Source: an uncultured Bacteroides sp. (GTDB taxonomy: Bacteria > Bacteroidota > Bacteroidia > Bacteroidales > Bacteroidaceae). Taken from it: a stretch of DNA of 64,000 nucleotides. The stretch spans positions 1-64,000 of the forward strand of contig CALUOR010000003.1 of NCBI GenBank assembly GCA_944322285.1. The letters are read 5' to 3'. Numbering within the stretch: the stretch's first letter is position 1; every line of letters begins with the position of its first letter. The notes beneath the pieces were generated by a model. That model did not search any database. It was not told where the DNA came from and worked only from the letters and a program-made list of their open reading frames with translations. This document shows positions 18,796 to 28,882 of the stretch, piece after piece. A program made the translations under genes and the position numbers.

Positions 18796-19701
18796 ATGAT
18801 ACATACTAATTCTCTCAAAGCATGGTTGCTGGCCGCGCGTCCTAAAACGCTGACCGCAGCTTTTATTCCTGTATTGCTGGGCTGTGCGCTGGCCTTTTCC
18901 GACCGGGTGTTCGAGACAGCTCCGGCTATGTTGTGTCTGCTGTTTGCTTTCTTTATGCAGATAGCGGCAAACTTTATCAACGATTTATTCGACTTCCAGA
19001 AGGGGACGGATCGTGAAGACCGTTTGGGGCCGAAGCGAGCTTGTGCCGAAGGATGGATAACACCTAGGGCTATGCGCATAGGCATCTGTGTGACGCTGAC
19101 CTTTGCTTGCTTTTGTGGCTTGGGAGTGCTTTACACGACATGGGGTAATCTGCCACACGGAGGTTGGGAATTAATACTACTGGGGGTGATGTGTCTGTTG
19201 TTCGCCTTTCTCTATACAACGGTATTGTCCTATCATGGGTGGGGTGATGTATTGGTATTGGTATTTTTCGGATTCATTCCCGTAGGCGGCACTTATTATG
19301 TACAAGCAGGAGATTTAAATATAGATGTTCTGTTGCTGTCAGCTATTTCAGGCTTTGTGATTGATACTTTGCTTACCATCAATAATTATCGTGACCGTGA
19401 ACAAGACCGGCTGAGCGGCAAGTTGACGCTGGTGGCACGCTATGGCGAACGTTTTGGTGCGGGTATGTATCTAGGATTGGGTATCGCGGCCGTATTGGTG
19501 TGTATCGGATTGGTGTTTACGGGCCGGATTACGTGGATGGAGTTCATTTGGGCACCTTGCGTTTACTTCTATCTGCATAGTTTGACGTGGCGTAAAATGG
19601 TGCAAATACGAGAAGGAGAAAAATTGAACAGCATATTGGGCGAAACTTCACGCAATATGCTGTTCTTGGGGTTACTACTGAGTGTGGCTATTAGTAATTA
19701 G
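18796..19701 (+). CDS. menA: 1,4-dihydroxy-2-naphthoate polyprenyltransferase
   Basis: A UbiA-family membrane enzyme that attaches the prenyl chain to DHNA in menaquinone synthesis. The 301-residue, multi-helix protein has the two aspartate-rich motifs: NDLFDFQKGTD around residue 61 and NNYRDREQD in the second half. It begins with the typical AWLLAARPKTL. I chose the ATG at 18796; a GTG two codons upstream is less likely. Its stop codon interlocks with that of convergent rfbB, sharing two bases. Confidence 0.93.
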   Translation: MIHTNSLKAWLLAARPKTLTAAFIPVLLGCALAFSDRVFETAPAMLCLLFAFFMQIAANFINDLFDFQKGTDREDRLGPKRACAEGWITPRAMRIGICVTLTFACFCGLGVLYTTWGNLPHGGWELILLGVMCLLFAFLYTTVLSYHGWGDVLVLVFFGFIPVGGTYYVQAGDLNIDVLLLSAISGFVIDTLLTINNYRDREQDRLSGKLTLVARYGERFGAGMYLGLGIAAVLVCIGLVFTGRITWMEFIWAPCVYFYLHSLTWRKMVQIREGEKLNSILGETSRNMLFLGLLLSVAISN

Positions 19702-20837
19702 CGTTTGCCATACATGCGTTCGTAGTAATTTTGATAATCACCGCTGGTTACCTCTTCTACCCACGCTTGATTATTGAGATACCATTCGATGGTTTTCACG
19801 ATGCCTATTTCAAAGCGGGTCTCGGGATACCATCCTAGTTCGTTCTTTATCTTGGTAGGGTCGATGGCGTATCGTTGGTCGTGTCCCAAACGGTCTTTTA
19901 CAAAGGTTATCAAATCATCGTTTATCCAGCTGATGTCTATCTGCCCATCGGCTCCTTTGTCTTTTTTCTTCAGTACTTCTCTGTAAGCTGGATGCTCTGT
20001 CATGAGGCGGCGGATGGTGGCAATAGTTAGTTTCACAATCTCCAGATTGGTCTTTTCATTGTGTCCGCCTACATTGTATACTTCGCCTTCGCGTCCTTGG
20101 CGCACCACCATATCTATGGCTTTACAATGGTCTTCTACATAGAGCCAGTCGCGTACGTTACTTCCATCGCCATATACAGGCAGCTTCTTCCCTTCCAAGA
20201 TGTTTTTGATAATCAGTGGTATCAGTTTCTCCGGGAAGTGATAAGGTCCGTAATTGTTGGAGCAGCGGGTGATAGTTACTGGCATTTTGTAGGTGTCATG
20301 ATAAGCCATCACTACAAGATCGGCACTGGTTTTGGAGGCACTGTAAGGACTGTGGGGACATAGTGGCGTTTGTTCGGTAAAATAACCTTCAGCACCCAGC
20401 GAGCCATAGACTTCATCGGTAGAAACCTGATGATAACGCACGCCTTTGCGCCAGGTGGGATAGCCTTGTTCATCCTTTCCGTTTACCCAAGCTCGTCGGG
20501 CGGCATCCAGCAGATTTTGTGTGCCAAGGATATTGGTTATCAGGAATAGTTGCGGATTCTCGATGCTGCGGTCCACGTGACTTTCAGCAGCAAAATTCAC
20601 TACGTAATCGAATTTATACTTGGCAAATAGTTCATCGGCCAATGCGCGGTCACAAATGTCTCCTTTCACAAAGAAGCAACGTTCGTTATCAATGTCTTTG
20701 GCTATGGTTCCTAAGTTTCCGGCATAAGTCAGCGCGTCCAATATTACTACTTGAATATCATCGTGCTTTGCTAGAATGTATTTAATGAAATTGGCGCCTA
20801 TAAATCCGGCAGCTCCTGTTACAAGATAAGTTTTCAT
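19698..20837 (-). CDS. rfbB: dTDP-glucose 4,6-dehydratase
   Basis: A 379-residue short-chain dehydrogenase making dTDP-4-keto-6-deoxyglucose. The NAD-binding TGAAGFIGANF is at the N-terminus and the catalytic YSASK is present. It works directly after RfbA, encoded 13 bp upstream, in the route to dTDP-rhamnose and related sugars. The rfbC and rfbD partners are not in this window. I chose the ATG at 20837 (MKTYLVTG); one at 20846 adds three residues. Confidence 0.95.
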   Translation of the reverse strand: MKTYLVTGAAGFIGANFIKYILAKHDDIQVVILDALTYAGNLGTIAKDIDNERCFFVKGDICDRALADELFAKYKFDYVVNFAAESHVDRSIENPQLFLITNILGTQNLLDAARRAWVNGKDEQGYPTWRKGVRYHQVSTDEVYGSLGAEGYFTEQTPLCPHSPYSASKTSADLVVMAYHDTYKMPVTITRCSNNYGPYHFPEKLIPLIIKNILEGKKLPVYGDGSNVRDWLYVEDHCKAIDMVVRQGREGEVYNVGGHNEKTNLEIVKLTIATIRRLMTEHPAYREVLKKKDKGADGQIDISWINDDLITFVKDRLGHDQRYAIDPTKIKNELGWYPETRFEIGIVKTIEWYLNNQAWVEEVTSGDYQNYYERMYGKR

Positions 20838-20850
20838 ATCATTCAATTTT

Positions 20851-21723
20851 TTATTTGCGTGAAGCGGCCAGTTCCATCAGGTAATGGCCATATTCCGTCT
20901 TGCCTAACTGTTCGCCTAAGTGGTGAAGTTGGGCTGAGTCTATCCAACCTTTGCGCCAAGCTATCTCCTCAATGCAGCTCACCCGGAAACCTTGACGGTT
21001 TTGGATGGTGGCTACAAAGTTGCTGGCTTCGAGCAGACTGTCACAATTGCCCGTGTCAAGCCATGCAAAACCTCGGCCAAAGAGTTCTACCTTCAGGGTG
21101 CCTTCTTCTAAATAGAGCTTGTTCAGGTCGGTAATCTCATATTCGCCTCTTGCCGAGGGTTTCAACGAAGCGGCTTTCTCGGTCACCGTAGCGTCATAAA
21201 AGTAAAGTCCGGGGACAGCGTAGTTGCTTTTCGGCTGCTCTGGTTTTTCCTCTAGTGAAAGCACTTTTCCTTGGGCATCAAACTCTACAACTCCGTAAGC
21301 GCGCGGGTCTTTCACATAATAGCCAAAGATACAGGCTCCCTTCTCGATGGAAGCGGCGCGTCTAAGCATAGCGGAGAAACCTTGTCCGTAAAACAGATTG
21401 TCCCCTAATATCAGGCAGCCTGGTTCACCATTCAGAAAGTTTGCACCCAGCACAAAGGCTTGTGCCAATCCGTTGGGTTTCTCCTGCACAATGTACGAGA
21501 ATGACATCCCCAATTCCTCTCCCGTGCCTAACAGGTCGCGGAACATGGGCAAGTCGCGCGGGGTGGAAATAATAAGCACCTCACGTATGCCGGCCAGCAT
21601 CAGCGTGGAAAGGGGGTAGTAAATCATGGGTTTGTCATAGACAGGCATTATCTGCTTAGAGATAGCCTTTGACAACGGATAGAGACGGGTAGCACTGCCA
21701 CCGGCAAGAATAATTCCTTTCAT
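20851..21723 (-). CDS. rfbA: Glucose-1-phosphate thymidylyltransferase
   Basis: Forms dTDP-glucose from dTTP and glucose-1-phosphate. The 290-residue protein has the nucleotidyltransferase start [32 protein letters not shown] and GDNLFYG. It is the first gene of a two-gene unit with rfbB and has one of the best-matching promoters in the window 84 bp upstream. Confidence 0.96.
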   Translation of the reverse strand: MKGIILAGGSATRLYPLSKAISKQIMPVYDKPMIYYPLSTLMLAGIREVLIISTPRDLPMFRDLLGTGEELGMSFSYIVQEKPNGLAQAFVLGANFLNGEPGCLILGDNLFYGQGFSAMLRRAASIEKGACIFGYYVKDPRAYGVVEFDAQGKVLSLEEKPEQPKSNYAVPGLYFYDATVTEKAASLKPSARGEYEITDLNKLYLEEGTLKVELFGRGFAWLDTGNCDSLLEASNFVATIQNRQGFRVSCIEEIAWRKGWIDSAQLHHLGEQLGKTEYGHYLMELAASRK

Positions 21724-21806
21724 AATTCTTCAATCTTTATAAATAAAACAGGGAATATATTAAGAAGGAGGACATTGCCTCACGGCTCTCGTTGCTATTC
21801 GATGGG

Positions 21807-21837
21807 CAAAGATACGACAAACCCTGTGCTTTACAAA
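21807..21837 (-). promoter_or_regulatory. Promoter of rfbA-rfbB
   Basis: On the minus strand a -33 TTTG (21834-21837) is followed after 19 bases by the -7 box TATCTTTG (21807-21814). This is a near-ideal Bacteroidota housekeeping promoter. It lies 84 bp before rfbA. Confidence 0.7.
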
Positions 21838-21887
21838 ATAAAACGGGTAATTTTTTCCTATAGCATTGGGCTTTATGAGTATGATGG

Positions 21888-24221
21888 TCAGTATACATAG
21901 ACTTGATCCAGCACCACGCCTTCGTCCAATGCTTTTATGGTAAGCGTGTTCGGACGGTTCGGACTAATGGCGAACTTCATGCGGCGTACGGCCTGGTTGG
22001 TAAGAATGTTCACTTTCCATTCTTCGCTACGACCGTAGGTGCGGTAGGAGATGGGAGGTGTTTCTTGCCTGTTCAAGGATACTTGTATGCGGAGGTCTTT
22101 CCCGTTCACGGGATGGGTGGGCAGAAAACGGAGTTCTACTTCCACTGAATCCTTCCGGCAATTATCGAGGTGGAATGTAGCAGTCTTACCTTCCGGGATT
22201 CCGGCGGCCATGCCTTCATAACCGAGGCCTTCGTACACTTGCAGGTCGCCTTTCGTAGCTTCTAATGCATTCCATTTATAGAGGCAGGGACGTTCTGCTT
22301 TCAAAGGTTCTGCAGCTTTTGTTTGAGGGATAGGCTGGTAGACGGCTAAGTTTCGAGGCTTATAGTCCATGATACCTTTCCATTTGGGCGTGTTGTACGT
22401 GCGGGTCAGGGCAACAATGCTGTCGAAGGCGGCTTCACTCTGCTTCCAGTCGGCCTTTCCGTGGCGGGCCAATTGGGCGTAGAGGCATTTCTTGTTCATC
22501 TCGGCGGCACCTTGAAGGGGGTATTGCACCAACTGATAGTAGGCCTGGCGCTTGGCCTCGGGCATACGTCGTCCCCATGCGGCGGCTTGGTCTTCCAAGC
22601 GTTGGTATTCGGCTAAGCGTATGCGGATGAAGGGTTCACTCCAGGGCAGGTCGCATACCACTTTATATTTCGGGTCTTTTTCCTCCGTGCGCGTGTTTCC
22701 CATGAACTCCGGTTTGCGGATGTGGGCCAGACGATAATGTTCCTGCATCATAGGAAGCAGATAGGATGCAGTCGTGTTTCCAAACTCACGGGCGAGGAAG
22801 GCGTGCAGATGGGCAGTGACTCCTTCGTCTGCTACTTTGTCTATATCCCAAGCCATGTCCATAAACAATTCTATCTGATATTCAGCAGGCTTCAAGTCGC
22901 CTACGTTCAGAATCCACATCTTACGTATGCCTTTGTCGTAGGCAGTCTTCATCTGCTGGTAGATGAGGTAGGGGCTGAGGGTGGAGAGCCACAAGTAGTC
23001 GTGCGGGCGTCCCCAGTAGGAAGCGTGATAATAAATGCCGTTTCCTCCGGGGCGTGCGGCTTCTTCGGGGGTGGGGAAGTGGGTGATGTATCCGTAATTG
23101 TCATCGCACCACATCAGTGTCACGTCTTCGGGCACTTCCAGTCCGGCGTTGTATACATCCAGCACTTCTTTATAGGGGATGAGCACTTGGGGTACCTTCG
23201 TTACGTCTTCCCGATATTTGGCCAGCAGTTCACGTTGGTCTTTCAGCACCTGGGTCAGGACGGCTTTCTGCTCTTCCGTAGTCTTGGCTCCTTGCATGCC
23301 GCTATCGTGTACACCGCGCATGCCTAGGGTGTAGATGTCATCCGAGTGCCGGAGTTGTTTGACTCGTTCTTCCCAAAAGGCGAGCACGTTTTTGCGGTTG
23401 GTTACGTAGTTGTATTCACCTTTGCCCACCCGACGCCATTCGCCGTTGGTGTTGCGTACCATGGGCTCGCAATGCGAAGTGCCGATGTAGATGCCGTAGC
23501 GATCGGCTACTTCCTTGTTGCCCGGGGTGAAGAAGAAGGGCACGCTGCATTCGTGCATGGCAGGCCAAAAGGTGTTGGCGCGCAGGCGGAGCAGAAGTTC
23601 GAAGATGCGTTCGTGGGTGCGCGGACCTATCTGTCCTTTCACGTCTGTAGGTTCGTAGTTCGTGCCACTCCATGGCATGAGTCCCCAATCCTCGTCGTTG
23701 ATGAAGATGCCCCGGTAAGGCACGTCGGGCGATTCCATTTGGTAATAACCGGCTGGAAGGCGGAATTCGTCACGTTTTTGCGGGGTAGCGTCCGCCCACC
23801 ACTCCCAGGGGGATACGCCCATCAGGCGTGAAAGTTCCAGCACACCGTAAGCCGTGCCCCGCTTGTCGCTTCCCACCACGAGGATTTGACCTTCGGAAAG
23901 TACCGCGATGAGGAAGGCTTCGGGCCTTTTTGTCAACGCCGAAAGGTCAATGCCTTCTTTCCGGGCCATTTCATCCACTAATTTACTCTTTCCATGTGTT
24001 CCCACGCAGATGTCGGCGGAGTTTTCACGGATGGTGAATGCTTGCGAAAGTACCGCTTGGCAATCGCGTTTGAACAAATTGAGCGCAACGTGCACGACTG
24101 GCTCTTCGTCAGTTTGACAAGCCACGGTCATAGGTTTGCCCGATGTCCATACAAAGTCTGAGGCTCCCCATGTAAGCAGGGCGAAGCAACAAAATAGCAG
24201 GGTCAATATTTGTTTTTTCAT
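21888..24221 (-). CDS. Glycoside hydrolase family 115 (alpha-glucuronidase type)
   Basis: 777 residues with a signal peptide ending near TWGAS. Family features include RGIFINDEDWGLMPW, RLRANTFWPAMHE, LGMRGVHDSGM, MWCDDNYGY and the YYHASYWGRPHDY stretch. GH115 enzymes remove (4-O-methyl)-glucuronic acid from xylans or arabinogalactans. The protein is slightly shorter than many relatives but has a C-terminal beta domain. I chose the ATG at 24221 (MKKQILTLLF) because it gives a clean signal peptide; the frame is open 78 bp further upstream. It is the last gene of the PUL enzyme block and probably has its own promoter. Confidence 0.88.
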   Translation of the reverse strand: MKKQILTLLFCCFALLTWGASDFVWTSGKPMTVACQTDEEPVVHVALNLFKRDCQAVLSQAFTIRENSADICVGTHGKSKLVDEMARKEGIDLSALTKRPEAFLIAVLSEGQILVVGSDKRGTAYGVLELSRLMGVSPWEWWADATPQKRDEFRLPAGYYQMESPDVPYRGIFINDEDWGLMPWSGTNYEPTDVKGQIGPRTHERIFELLLRLRANTFWPAMHECSVPFFFTPGNKEVADRYGIYIGTSHCEPMVRNTNGEWRRVGKGEYNYVTNRKNVLAFWEERVKQLRHSDDIYTLGMRGVHDSGMQGAKTTEEQKAVLTQVLKDQRELLAKYREDVTKVPQVLIPYKEVLDVYNAGLEVPEDVTLMWCDDNYGYITHFPTPEEAARPGGNGIYYHASYWGRPHDYLWLSTLSPYLIYQQMKTAYDKGIRKMWILNVGDLKPAEYQIELFMDMAWDIDKVADEGVTAHLHAFLAREFGNTTASYLLPMMQEHYRLAHIRKPEFMGNTRTEEKDPKYKVVCDLPWSEPFIRIRLAEYQRLEDQAAAWGRRMPEAKRQAYYQLVQYPLQGAAEMNKKCLYAQLARHGKADWKQSEAAFDSIVALTRTYNTPKWKGIMDYKPRNLAVYQPIPQTKAAEPLKAERPCLYKWNALEATKGDLQVYEGLGYEGMAAGIPEGKTATFHLDNCRKDSVEVELRFLPTHPVNGKDLRIQVSLNRQETPPISYRTYGRSEEWKVNILTNQAVRRMKFAISPNRPNTLTIKALDEGVVLDQVYVY

Positions 24222-24263
24222 AATCTTATACATTGCATTGGGTGATGAATATTGTTTAGATTG

Positions 24264-24271
24264 CAAAGTTA
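24264..24271 (-). promoter_or_regulatory. Candidate -7 element for the GH115 gene
   Basis: The minus strand reads TAACTTTG, matching TAnnTTTG, 43 bp before the GH115 ATG. A TTGG lies at the -33 distance. Confidence 0.45.
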
Positions 24272-24342
24272 ATAAATAAACCATATCCGCCCAATACAAT
24301 GTATAAAATCTGCATTCCTTTGAATGTGTATGTTTCTTGCTT

Positions 24343-27177
24343 TTATTTGCTCTGTAACATGACTATTCCTTTCAGTCCTACGTGGGTTTGAGGTGAACTA
24401 TGTAGTAGTATTCGTAAGTCACATTCCTTCTCCGTGGCTGGGAAATTAAGTTTGAAGTCTCGTTCGTTTACATCATCTTTTGTGCCTATCAGTTTTCCGT
24501 TCAACCAAAATTCGGCTTTGCCTGCCACGTTTTTGAAGAGCAGCGTACCACCTTCGTCTTGATATTCCTTATATGGAGTAAACACGGTGCGGTAGATGAC
24601 GTATTGTGCATTGGCGGGCAGGAGCCATCCTTTTCCTGCGGAGGCCGAAAGGGCTTGCCAAGTGTTCATATCGTTGTCGGCCAGCGGACGGGTGACATCG
24701 GGTCTTCCGGCATAGAAGGGTGACAGGCTCCAGGCATCGAGCAACATAGGCGGATTTTCTACGGCGACAAAGGGCGGCAGAGGGACTTCATGCACGGGGA
24801 TGGTCAGCGTGGCAGGTTTCAATCCTTCGGCATGGGCGGTGAGTGTTATTTCTCCGGCTTCTTCTGTGGTTTGGATGATGACTTGCGCCAAGCCGTTGAA
24901 CAGACTACGTTTGTTTCCTTTCTCCGCTTCATGACAATTCGGATTGCCGTTGCCTAAGCCGATGATGTGTGCCGGGCCACTGATTTCGAACGTCACCATA
25001 AGGTTGGCCGTAGGCACGTGTCGCCCTTTCTTGTCCAAGGCTTCCACGGTGATGGGCATGGCGTCACGACCGTCTCCTTTCAGGCTCGTCCGATAAGGGG
25101 TAAGCTGGAGGCGTACAGGCTCCTTGGTCGTTTCTACCTTGGCGCGTGAAACCACTTTCCCGTCTTTATAGCCGATGGCTTCCAACTTACCGGGCTTGTA
25201 GGGCACGTACCAGGTATTCATTTCATAAGGGTCTACTTCCTGTTCGGAGATAGTCTTTCCGTTGAGTTTCAGCCGCACTTTGTCAGCGTTACTGAACGCC
25301 ATGACCTTGATGGGACGCCCGATGGAGTCTGTCAGCCAATTCCAGTGAGGGATGAGTTGCAGCACGGGGATGTCGTCCCGCCATTGCGCTTGATGCAGCC
25401 AGTAAGCGCTCTTGGGGAAACCGCAAAGGTCCATAATACCGAAGAATGAACTGGCGGAAGGCCACTCGAACGGGGTAGGTTCACCATGATAGTCGAAGCC
25501 GGTCCAATAGAAACAGCCCGCCATCCAAGGGCGCTCGGCCACTTCACGCCAGGCACGGCGGTGACTGGCTCCCCAGCCGACCCATTCCGTGTCATACGAG
25601 CCAAGGATGTGTTTAGTACGGTCTGTATGATATTCACCTCTGACCATCAATGCTGAACCGTCCTCGGAACTGGTGAGCGGAAAGTCGGGGCGCAGCTTGT
25701 GTACGGGGTCATATTGGCCTATCTGATAGTTGATGCCGCCAACATCCACCGCATGCGACACGTTGCGTTCTGCCATAAAGCCTCCGTTCATAGCAGCTGT
25801 AACCGGACGGGTGGTGTCCAACTGCTTGACGACATGTGCCATGCGGCGCACCATCTCATATCCGTTTTCTGTGCCTTGCATAGGCTCCTCGTTGAACACG
25901 GACCACAGAATGACGCTGGGGCAGTTGCGGTCTCGGCGTACCAGCCATTGCAGTTGGCGGACATATTCGGGCGAAGTGTTGAACAGACGGTTTTCATCCA
26001 TTACCATAAAGCCCATACTGTCGCAGAGTGCCATAAATTCCTTTGCCATGGGGTTGTGGACGGCACGTATGGCGTTGACGCCCATTCCCTTCAGTTTGTG
26101 CAAGCGGAATTCCAACAAGGCATCGGGCACAGTCACGCCTACACCGGCATGGTCCTGATGGATGCAGACACCTTTCAACTTGATGTTCTCGCCGTTGAGC
26201 CAGAAGCCCGTATCCTTGTCAAAGCGGGTGGTGCGGAAGCCGCAACGGGTCTCCACTTCGTCCATAACGGTGTTGTTCTGTCGTACGACGGTCTTCACCC
26301 GATAAAGTGTGGGATGTTCGGGCGACCAAAGTTGCGGGTCAGTTACTGCCAAACTTACCTGTGCCACTTCTTCTTGTAAAGAGCCAACTTGTAAACGTGT
26401 GGTTTGGGAAGTAAGCAGTGAACCGTCCGGTGCAAAGAGCGACATTTCCACTTCACCGTCGGCTGACAGCTTGCCGGAATTGTAGAGTGTCACTTCCGCC
26501 GGAATCTCCCAATCGTTTCCGCTTCGTTTGACGGGATGGGCAAATACACCGTCGGTCACGATGTGCAGGGGTGAGCGTTTCACCAACCAAGTGTGGCGGT
26601 AAATGCCCGCACCCTCGTACCACCAGCCTTCCTGCGCTTCGGCGTCCACACGGACGGCTATGGTGTTGAGGTTGTCGCCATAGGTGGCGTAGGGGGTGAT
26701 GTCGATGTACATAGACGTGTAGCCGCACCAATTGCGATGCAACACCGTGCCATTGACCCAAATAGTGGCGTGCGTGGAGATACCATCGAATTGCAGTTCA
26801 ATGTGCTTGCCTTTGTCTTCGGGCTCCAGACGGAACTTACGGCGATACCAGCCGAAGCCACGGTGGTAATATCCTTGCGAGAGGTTGGCCGTAGAGTCTA
26901 TGCGCCCTTCAATGGCCCAGTCGTGAGGCAAATTCACCACACGCCAGGAGGCATCGTCATAGTTGGTAGCGGCTGCTCCTCCGGCCCGTCCGGCTTTGGC
27001 GTTGCGGTAGGTGTTGTTGTGCCCTTTCACTACGGGGAAGGGGATGTCTCCTTTATGGAAACGCCAACCTTTGTCCAAGGAAAGGACTTCGCGTTGCGTT
27101 ACTTTCTCTTGCGCATGGCATAGGTTGCAATCTATTGCCATACATGCGATGAATAGAATTAATAGCTTTTTAATCAT
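24343..27177 (-). CDS. Glycoside hydrolase family 2 protein (beta-galactosidase-like)
   Basis: 944 residues. A signal peptide ends near CHAQ; then come the GH2 jelly-roll, an Ig-like domain, and a TIM barrel with the acid/base glutamate in SVFNEEP (about residue 430) and the probable nucleophile in TSSEDGSA. A DUF4982-type domain, an Ig-like domain and a C-terminal jelly-roll follow. This layout is common in Bacteroides beta-galactosidases and beta-glucuronidases, so the sugar is uncertain. It is downstream of the acetylesterase gene across a spacer with a 21-bp dyad array. Confidence 0.9.
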   Translation of the reverse strand: MIKKLLILFIACMAIDCNLCHAQEKVTQREVLSLDKGWRFHKGDIPFPVVKGHNNTYRNAKAGRAGGAAATNYDDASWRVVNLPHDWAIEGRIDSTANLSQGYYHRGFGWYRRKFRLEPEDKGKHIELQFDGISTHATIWVNGTVLHRNWCGYTSMYIDITPYATYGDNLNTIAVRVDAEAQEGWWYEGAGIYRHTWLVKRSPLHIVTDGVFAHPVKRSGNDWEIPAEVTLYNSGKLSADGEVEMSLFAPDGSLLTSQTTRLQVGSLQEEVAQVSLAVTDPQLWSPEHPTLYRVKTVVRQNNTVMDEVETRCGFRTTRFDKDTGFWLNGENIKLKGVCIHQDHAGVGVTVPDALLEFRLHKLKGMGVNAIRAVHNPMAKEFMALCDSMGFMVMDENRLFNTSPEYVRQLQWLVRRDRNCPSVILWSVFNEEPMQGTENGYEMVRRMAHVVKQLDTTRPVTAAMNGGFMAERNVSHAVDVGGINYQIGQYDPVHKLRPDFPLTSSEDGSALMVRGEYHTDRTKHILGSYDTEWVGWGASHRRAWREVAERPWMAGCFYWTGFDYHGEPTPFEWPSASSFFGIMDLCGFPKSAYWLHQAQWRDDIPVLQLIPHWNWLTDSIGRPIKVMAFSNADKVRLKLNGKTISEQEVDPYEMNTWYVPYKPGKLEAIGYKDGKVVSRAKVETTKEPVRLQLTPYRTSLKGDGRDAMPITVEALDKKGRHVPTANLMVTFEISGPAHIIGLGNGNPNCHEAEKGNKRSLFNGLAQVIIQTTEEAGEITLTAHAEGLKPATLTIPVHEVPLPPFVAVENPPMLLDAWSLSPFYAGRPDVTRPLADNDMNTWQALSASAGKGWLLPANAQYVIYRTVFTPYKEYQDEGGTLLFKNVAGKAEFWLNGKLIGTKDDVNERDFKLNFPATEKECDLRILLHSSPQTHVGLKGIVMLQSK

Positions 27178-27270
27178 AAAATTATCATTTTATTTTGTAC
27201 TCTTCTGTTTAATTTGTAAAGCTCCCTTATAAAGAGGCATTTACGTATCTATAAACTTGTATTTTTCTAA

Positions 27271-27355
27271 GTGAATTTTATAACCGAAGTCTTCGGTTAT
27301 AAAACCGGAGCTTTCGGTTATACAACTGAAATCTTCGGTTATACAACTGAAAGTT
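27271..27355. repeat. 21-bp tandem dyad array between acetylesterase and GH2 genes
   Basis: Four units with a 21-bp period (about 27271, 27292, 27313, 27334). Three begin TTCGGTTAT. The first junction gives a 10-bp perfect inverted repeat, ATAACCGAAG-T-CTTCGGTTAT (27280-27300). Later units keep weaker arms such as AACTGAA with TTCGGTT. The rest of the 282-bp spacer is AT-rich with no visible gene. Confidence 0.75.
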
Positions 27356-27459
27356 TGAACACAACTTTTTACTTTGTCTTATTCATCTTTTCAGCAAGAC
27401 TCTTTCCGCTTTATAGTCAAGTGCTTGCTTTTATTTAGTTTGGAAAATTAAATTATCAT

Positions 27460-28881
27460 TTATTTAAAGTCATCCGTCCGGAAAGGGGCGAAAGGCAACA
27501 GACGGTTTGTCTTCAGTGTACCCACTTGGAAGTCGCGGAAGCAATAGCGCACGGCTATGGGATGTTTCACCTGCTCGGACCATACCCTGACCGTCATTGT
27601 GCGGTAATCCGTTTTGGCCTGAGCGGGATGGAACACGCGGTCGGAACCGCAGATCTCAAATCCTTCATAATAGGCTTGTGTCGAGAAGCCTTTCACGTTG
27701 TTGAAATGTATCACGATGGCGGTGTCTTCCACTTCCATGCTTTTATAGGTGGGTGACACACATTCTATGTTTTTGTATCCATAGTCGTTGTGCAACGCCA
27801 AGTAAGCGAAGCGGTCGCCTATGGCTCGTTTCTGGCGCGGATGAATCTGGTTGCGTTCTTCGGGTAATACTAAGTCATTGGTGCAGACAATGCCGCAGTT
27901 TGTTAGTTCGCTTACAGCCTTGTATTGCGCCTCGCGCAGGAGCGCCCTGTCCAGCTTGCCGCTATCATCAAACGGGGCAATCTCCGCCATATAGAATGGC
28001 AGTTCGCCCAAGCCCCAGTCTTCGCGCCAACGCTTTACCAGAGTTCTCATCCGTTCGGCATAGTCGGCGTGCTGGTGGATGTTGGCCTCGCCCTGATACC
28101 ACAGGAAACCTTTAATCGTGTAGTTCTTGAAGGGATACAGCATGCTGTTGTACATGATGGTGGGTACACCGGCGTGCCAGCCGCGCTTGTTCTTCAGTTC
28201 GGCGCGCGAGAGGTCGATGTCTTTATAGTTCTGCACGATTTCCCTCGGCAGCCATCCCTCGATGCGCGATCCTCCATAGCTGGTGCAGATGACGCCTACG
28301 GGTACATCCAGAATCCGGTTGAGCCGTTCGGCGAAGAAATAGCCTACGGCACTGAACTCCGGCGCGTTCTCCGCGTTGCATACTTTCCATCCATTGGCAC
28401 AGGTGTCTACGGGCACATGCGCGCCGGTCCGTTTCACGGTGAGCACGCGTATGCCCTGTTTCAGTCCGGCCTCGGCGATGGCTTCGTTGCCTTCTTCGGT
28501 AGACGAGTCGAGGAAACCTCCCAAAGGCATTTCCATGTTGGACTGTCCGGAGCAGAGCCATACTTCGCCTATCAAGATGTTGTCGGCGCGTACCGTACCA
28601 TCCCCATCGGACACTTCAAAATGTTGAGGCGTATAGCTGGCTTCCGGTGTTTGGACTTTAATCAGCCAACGCCCTTCGTTGTCCGTTTCCGTCACATGTT
28701 TTTTCTTGTCCCACGAGACGCGGACAGTGACACGGGCACCAGGCTTCGCTTCGCCCCATAGTCTGACCGACGTGTTTTGTTGCAGCACCATGTTGCCGCT
28801 CAGTATTCTTGGCAACTGAACTTTGCCGTATGCCATTGTGCATACTACGAGTGTAAGTAATAAAAAAGATAGTCTGTTCAT
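27460..28881 (-). CDS. Sialate O-acetylesterase-like SGNH carbohydrate esterase
   Basis: 473 residues with a signal peptide. The nucleophile block is VWLCSGQSNMEMPLGG and a second conserved block is GFLWYQGEANI, with a C-terminal HPRQKRAIG region probably holding the catalytic histidine. Such proteins remove O-acetyl groups from sialic acid or from plant glycans; in a PUL with GH115, GH2 and GH29 and no sialidase, an acetylated plant glycan is more likely (inference). Its start is one base from the stop of the upstream GH29 gene, so the two are one operon. Confidence 0.87.
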   Translation of the reverse strand: MNRLSFLLLTLVVCTMAYGKVQLPRILSGNMVLQQNTSVRLWGEAKPGARVTVRVSWDKKKHVTETDNEGRWLIKVQTPEASYTPQHFEVSDGDGTVRADNILIGEVWLCSGQSNMEMPLGGFLDSSTEEGNEAIAEAGLKQGIRVLTVKRTGAHVPVDTCANGWKVCNAENAPEFSAVGYFFAERLNRILDVPVGVICTSYGGSRIEGWLPREIVQNYKDIDLSRAELKNKRGWHAGVPTIMYNSMLYPFKNYTIKGFLWYQGEANIHQHADYAERMRTLVKRWREDWGLGELPFYMAEIAPFDDSGKLDRALLREAQYKAVSELTNCGIVCTNDLVLPEERNQIHPRQKRAIGDRFAYLALHNDYGYKNIECVSPTYKSMEVEDTAIVIHFNNVKGFSTQAYYEGFEICGSDRVFHPAQAKTDYRTMTVRVWSEQVKHPIAVRYCFRDFQVGTLKTNRLLPFAPFRTDDFK

Positions 28882-28882
28882 A

